Made by a program: the position numbers and the translations under genes. Shown piece after piece: positions 58,786 through 64,000 of a stretch of 64,000 bases of DNA. Position 1 is the first letter of the stretch, and every line of letters starts with the position of its first letter. The notes beneath the pieces were generated by a model that saw only the letters and a program-made list of their open reading frames with translations, was not told the DNA's origin and made no database searches. Source of the DNA: Gnomoniopsis sp. IMI 355080 (taxonomy: Eukaryota; Ascomycota; Sordariomycetes; Diaporthales; Gnomoniaceae); contig JAPEVC010000071.1 of the NCBI GenBank assembly GCA_027946555.1, positions 62,001 to 126,000 of the forward strand. The letters are read 5' to 3'.

Positions 58786-59821
58786 CGTGCAGTATTGTCA
58801 TGAGGAATATCCGAGTGCCTGCGGAGTAAGACTGCGAACTAATCAATTGATTTTCAAGCCTCGACGCAAATCTTCAACGGCTGTGGGGGCCTCGTGTCTA
58901 GAGTCATTGACATTAAAATATAGGAGTTTGGCCTCAGCTCCTTGCCATCGAAGAATGTCGTTGACTGTCGATGTAACAAGCCAACGGTGGACCTGGAGCT
59001 GGAAATTGGTCCCGCACTTTTCTTTTGGAAGCTCTTTCAGATACATCCATCCATGTGAAGTCTTGACTTTTTTTATTCACAGTAGAGTATTCCAGAGAAG
59101 AGCCTCCTCAGAGACTCCGGGACAGGTACCAGAGAGCAGTCTGTAGTTGTCAAAGAATGGTTTGGACTATTTTCTTATCAAGCCCATAATCCAAAGAGCA
59201 GTAGTGCTAACTGCAGAAGCCCTCATCAATACATACAAGTACTGTTATGAAACCCAGTTAAAAAAAAGTAGCGCTGCTGGCCAGGATCCCATTCAAGATT
59301 GATAGATGGGCATGGGATATATCGTAGTGGGAGGGACGTTGCTCGCATGCGCAAAGCACCAGCAACGATTTCCAAGACCGAAGAGGACTGATCAGTGTCA
59401 ATTAGACAAGGTAGGAGTGAAATAGCCCCCTTACAGCTGAAAACTTGGTGTAGCGTCTCACAAGAACAAACCATCTATTCGCCTTGCACCTTGGGTACGA
59501 GCAATCCTTCCTTGGAAGCCCAGCACCCTCTATCCCTGCAAATGTCCTTTTTTTTATAATACAGGTTCCAACCAATGAGTAGAGATCATCCATTGCTATG
59601 CCCACACTTATGCCAACAAGCACACCAAATTAGAGCACCTGCTCGAATGAGTGCTGGTACAGGCCACCGGCCCCAAGAGGATTCAAAAAGACCATGTCCG
59701 CACGGTCGATGTTATGCCAGGCCAGGCTGAATCCTAATTTGTGATTGAATTTGACCGAGAAGGTTTGTTCGACGCTATTGCAGCTTCCCTGATCGACTCG
59801 GCCCTTCATTGTGATGGTCGT
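58786..59821. other. Intergenic stretch, 1.0 kb
   Basis: Promoter of the 202-residue gene and 3' end of TIM23. Short frames lack features. No gene is seen. Confidence 0.5.
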
Positions 59822-60570
59822 TTAATCGTGCACTTGGTTGGGTTCCGGGAAGAAAGTCTTCCGTGTGATCTTCCAAGAAAATTAGCAGTTGCCGTCATAC
59901 AGGCCAAACATTTTCGACTTACCGCCCACACACCAGCAACAGAACCCACGATGGCACCTGAAATCATCATTGGCCTCAGGCCCCTCGTGCTCTTGAACAG
60001 CATGCCGCTCAAAGTGCCCGCTGCAACCGAGTTTATAGAATCGTGCTTGCCTCTCAGATACCCGATGTATGAGTTGAAGCAGTTGTAAACGATAGCCACC
60101 ACACCCGCCGAGTTGCCAAGGAACGGTCCACGACGCGTGATGGCGTTTAGCGTCGAGTTCAACCTCAGCTTGGGTGCCTGACCCGCGCTTCTCCTCAAAC
60201 CCTCTTGCATACCCCATGCTCCTCCTATTGTAAGAGCGGTCAGATATGTTATGCCTGTGCCGTAGCAGAGGTCGTCGGTGAAGCCACGCGAGGGCAGGAC
60301 GGACTGGCCGCCGGGCAGGTCGGAGAGGACTGAGTCCTCGAGGGTGATATACTCGAGGGCATCTTTGTCGAGGCCAGCAAGGGGGTGAAGCTGGGACGGG
60401 TCGGCAAAAGTGGAGCTATTCAGAAAGGAGTCGACTCCTTGGGCTGAAGAGGGATCGAAGGAGGGAGATGAGTAGTTTGTGGTGGGCTCTGGTGTTGGTG
60501 GCGCATTGCTTTGCTGTGACGAGCTGTTTTTGGAAGACTGCCCCGTCAATGCATTCCAGAGGGACGACAT
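59822..60570 (-). CDS. TIM23: Mitochondrial inner-membrane import channel subunit Tim23, 2 exons
   Basis: Predicted 231-residue Tim23, the channel-forming core of the TIM23 presequence translocase. Exon 1 is 59923-60570, exon 2 is 59822-59869; the 53-nt intron (GTAAGT...TGGAAG) is phase 0 and replaces a spurious readthrough tail with ITRKTFFPEPNQVHD. Residues 1-100 are the Ser/Pro/Gln-rich intermembrane-space domain. The Tim17/22/23 fold follows with four helices, including DDLCYGTGITYLTALTIGGA, the PRAT-like loop (LRLNSTLNAITRRGPFLGNS), GVVAIVYNCFNSYIGYLRG and the Gly-rich last helix ISGAIVGSVAGVWA. It is divergent from the TRM732 homologue. Confidence 0.94.
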
Positions 60571-61095
60571 CTTGGCGAATTAAAAGAAAAACTCCCAGAG
60601 AGAGGGCAGGATCTCAAGGACCGATGGCTCAAGAAGCTCGGTGTTGTCGCCGGCGTGTATGGATGGATAGGGCGTAACGGGGATTTCTGCCACTTGGTAA
60701 AGCGTTGTCGAATTTGCGCCCGGGCAAGAAGAAAAAACCAAAAACGCTCGACCTGATGACGGAGCGGGCTGAATCGGTAGTCCGTGCCATCCTTACCATG
60801 CAGGGACATGGGGGTAAGGTACGTACCTTTTCTCAACGACCGCGACCAAGCTTCGCAAACAAGCAGCGCATCTTGGGACGTAACACCAGTAAAAAATACA
60901 GAACCAACTGTTTTCACGCCTTGGTAGATCATGTTCTGAATGGTTTTGGAAATTGAACTCATGGTATCCCGTTTTCTCAAAGATTCAATCCCACTGATCA
61001 TGGATGAGATTTGAGCAAGACTCGAAATTGCAGAATTTTCTCACCCTTCTGGCTCTGGTACATTTCGACTCATCTGGCAAATCCCTCCGAACATT
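60571..61095. promoter_or_regulatory. Divergent promoter region TIM23 / TRM732 homologue
   Basis: 525 bp between two divergent start codons. No clear TATA box. A minus-strand 151-codon frame (60546-61001) overlaps TIM23's start and leader and has no recognisable features. Confidence 0.45.
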
Positions 61096-64000
61096 ATGGC
61101 AGCTATTACGCTCCCAAAGGTTGATGGACCTGGCAGCAATGCCAAAGAACTCATAGACTGGCTCCAAGCGAGGCCGGAAGAAGAGCTGGTTACGTGAGTG
61201 TGCATGTTCCGTAGAGGATCACACCTACCTGTCGAACACAGCCGCATGCCACCAATGAAGTCCTTGGCCTCGAGGTGGTATGCTTCCGCGTTCATCCTAC
61301 AATAAGAGAATATGCCTTTACGTTCGACAGGTAGGTGTGCCCCCCATGCGCTTCTGCACTTCCACAGGGACTGACGAGGCGATAGATCCGCTCAGGCATT
61401 ATTCGAGGAGATTCTGCAAATAGCATCTCAGCCGCGTAGCGCAACAAAAGATGCGTGCGTCAAGCTCTGTGGCTTCGTGCAGCTCTGTGCCAAATCCAGC
61501 CAAGGGCCTTTGAGGCAATGGGCGTTTCGAGAGGAAACGACCAAGGATCTCTTCAACTACTACCTCGAGTGGAACGAGAAAGATGCGCATAGATCGATGC
61601 GGCTTGCCCTCGATCTTGTATCAACATTGATGCTTCAAAACCCGGATCATCAGGTCCAATTGTCGCTCAAGGCCGAGTTTCTGGCGATTCTGGTGTCAAT
61701 CGTTGCTAGGAAGTCGATGCGCCCCGTGGTCAAGTCTTGTATGAGCTCTTTGACGCAATTTCTCACGAAAGGTGTTTTCAACCTGAATGACATAGTGCGG
61801 CAGTATGTCAGTCTAAGACGAGACCTGGCTGAAAATCCAACCATCACAATATGGCAAAGCTGGGTGGCTGAAATCTTCAAGTGGATGGAACTCCACTACA
61901 TCTGTCCTGTGGCTGGCAAACTCTTGGTGGTCACTTTTAGCATACTGTCTTCTGAGGCCTCTTCCACAGACACAGGCAGTGCCGAGTTCAACGTTCGAGT
62001 CCTACGGATATGGCTAGAGACCGCGCTATCCGCTGACCCGGATATCCTCGAAAGCGTCAAGAATTATGTGTTTGCACCGATGTTCAAATCTGATCGCAGA
62101 TTGTCTTTTTCATTATTGGAGGAGCTGAACACATCACGCCCAGGGGACAAAGCCATCAGTCCTGACGCTAATGCAACCGCGTTGCTACACCTTGCTGCAT
62201 TGGAGGTTGGCAAGAAAGCCTCCATTGTCGATGAACCTAGTAAGTCATTTTCGCGTTAACAAACTGCTGATTAGCTCTCTAATCATCGTTTCGCGAGCCA
62301 AAATTTCTCGAGGAATGCCTCAAAAGTCGTAACAATAGTATCTTACATTCCACAGGTCTCACAGGTGCTAAATCTGCAAAGGACATGATCATACTCGACC
62401 GGCAAATACTCGACCGCTTTCTCATTCACCCCTCTCCTGAAGTCCGATCCTTCGCAGCGTCTCTTCTAATCACCTCCTCCTCCACTACAAGACCCTACTC
62501 TCCAATGGCTTTCGAGCTCTTGAAACGACATTTAAGGTCATTCCATGCAGATCCCGATGCCAAATTTCGCAGTGAAATTTTACAGCATTCAAAGAATATG
62601 GTGAAGAGAATCATGAGCGCTATCTCAGTACTGCAGAAAGACATCAGTCGATTGACAATCAAGCATTCCAAAGTTGACGCAAACGGAATACCGGCCAACT
62701 ATCACATCAGCAAAGGCGCGAAGCAAATTGTCAATGCTGGTGAGACGTGGCTACGAGAGTCTTTGCGAGATCATGAGGACTTTTTCAGTTGGTATCTAAA
62801 GTTCCTGCTCCAGGAATTGGTACCTACCGCTTCGTATCAGCGACACATTACAGCTCTCAAGAATCTGGTCAATGTCCTCAAGCTCGGAGCAGATAGTCCG
62901 AGCTCCATTGAACAGCGCCTCTATCAAGATACGCAATGGCTTCGTATCATACTGGACCGCGTCATGGATCCATTCGATGACGTGCGAGAAACGGCTGTGG
63001 GCCTCTTGATGTTATTTCCAGTTGATGCTGTACGGAACAACTTGTTTCAAGAGGGAGACCAGCCTCCGACAAGGCCCGTTGATACCTTAACGACATTCTG
63101 CCTGAAGGCAGCAGACTTGGCTTCCCGGACGAGCCGTGCGGACCATTCCGATGGAGCAGCTCGCTCCCTGGGCCTTCTCTGTGCGTGGCAGAAGACATTT
63201 GATGACCGATTCGGTTTGCTCTCAAAGACATTGAGCGAGCTGGAAGAGAAGATCATGATGGCAGAGAAAGATCTCGGTCAGGCGGTGATGACCGTTCCGG
63301 TACACGGGACCTTTGCGGCCATCAGATGCATTTGGGAGGTTATGTCTCAAAGCTCTTACAGTCCCGACGAATTGCGGCGCCTTGCTGAAGCACAAACCCG
63401 TATTATCGATGTATGCACACGCATATGGAACACGGTTAGCTATGTGCTCTGCGATGACTCGCCGGAAGGTCATCTTCCTGAGGAGCTCGAAGAAATAGAG
63501 GGTCTCGACACCAAAGGGCTGCTCAGCTACAGTTTCCGAGCGACACATGAGTCTAGTAATTTGTTGCGCACCATCGTGGGAAATCTGCGATCTAACCGCA
63601 CAGACGGCTACCTCTTGCCAACCCCAGAGGTTTTCAGAGCTGCTGGCAATTTGGCCTTTACCCAGCTCTCAACACTGCGGCATCGTGGTGCCTTTAGCTC
63701 GGTTTCTCTCACCTTCACCTGCTGCTGTCAGAATGCGCAGCACCCATCCATCGTCGCTGCTGCGGAAAACAGAATTTTGTTGGAAACTTGGTATCAAGGA
63801 ACACTATCGTGCATCTCATCACAGCGGTCAACGACCCGGCGCTCAGCTGGGATACCATCCCTCATGACAGGGATTTTGACGTCCAACACTGACAGTCCTT
63901 CTTTCCAAAGTGTCATTCGTACTCTCCAGCGAATTGCAGCCGAGCCAGCTCGTGTCACGGAGACCGACGGCTCCAACTTACCGCAGGTTCACGCATTCAA
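61096..64000 (+). CDS. TRM732: TRM732 / THADA homologue (DUF2428), partial at right edge, at least 4 exons
   Basis: Large helical-repeat protein; yeast Trm732 partners the methyltransferase Trm7 to 2'-O-methylate position 32 of tRNA anticodon loops, and THADA is the animal counterpart. Proposed exons: 61096-61188, 61242-61330, 61386-62239 and 62356 to beyond 64000. Introns of 53, 55 and 116 nt; the last two junctions are clear (FTFDRSAQALFEEILQ and DEPSLTGAKSAKDM). Recognition rests on DACVKLCGFVQLCAKSSQ, QWAFREET, IEGLDTKGLLSYSFRATHES and TTRRSAGIPSLMTGIL, the DUF2428 signatures. About 910 codons are in the window, and the C-terminal part is cut off. Intron 1 needs the weak donor GTTACG at 61189 to stay in frame; the stronger overlapping GTGAGT at 61194 would break the frame. 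An 18-bp inverted repeat brackets exon 2. Confidence 0.85.
61220..61339. repeat. Perfect 18-bp inverted repeat around TRM732 exon 2
   Basis: The arms are 61220-61237 (cacacctacctgtcgaac) and 61322-61339, its exact reverse complement. The left arm lies at the end of intron 1, four bases before the exon; the right arm covers the last nine bases of exon 2 and the first nine of intron 2, including the GTAGGT donor. In the pre-mRNA this would form a stem with an 84-nt loop made of exon 2. Confidence 0.9.

Overview
The window is nuclear DNA of a filamentous ascomycete (Pezizomycotina). The evidence is eukaryotic housekeeping genes (eIF5, TIM23, TTI1, dephospho-CoA kinase, a TRM732/THADA homologue, an actin-regulating kinase), mostly short GT-AG introns of about 48-150 nt with CTRAY or TACTAAC branch sites, and fungal-only families (fungal rhodopsin-domain membrane protein, DUF1749 esterase, Erf4, fungal GFA proteins). 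The class cannot be fixed from sequence alone. There are no operons, CRISPR arrays, complete transposons or rRNA genes that I can see. Exon boundaries were worked out by hand from splice signals and frame agreement.

Layout. 0-14 kb: a one-domain GFA protein (minus), a secreted feruloyl-esterase-like enzyme (plus), a coiled-coil/proline-rich protein of unknown role (plus), a small DUF7053-like protein (plus) and an SLC10A7/Rch1-type membrane transporter (minus). 15-25 kb: Erf4 (minus) facing away from a multi-pass membrane protein (plus), then a 4.6 kb gene-free stretch. 25-39 kb: a very long DUF4203/TMEM198-like membrane protein (plus), TTI1 (minus) head-to-head with a DUF1749 esterase (plus), and an Ark/Prk-type kinase (plus). 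39-47 kb: a cytochrome P450, a fungal rhodopsin-domain membrane protein and eIF5 (all plus). 47-60 kb, all minus: a two-domain GFA gene that appears to carry a frameshift, a WG/GW-repeat protein, dephospho-CoA kinase, two conserved genes of unknown role, and TIM23. 61-64 kb: the 5' three quarters or so of a TRM732/THADA homologue, running off the right edge.

The genes do not form one pathway. They are mainly scattered housekeeping functions: translation and tRNA modification, TORC1/PIKK assembly, mitochondrial import, CoA synthesis, Ras palmitoylation and endocytic actin control. A few accessory enzymes are mixed in (esterase, P450, GFA proteins). The points most worth a second look are the WG/GW-repeat protein with 21-residue tandem units, the apparent 2-nt frameshift between the two GFA domains, and a perfect 18-bp inverted repeat bracketing the 89-nt second exon of the TRM732 homologue.
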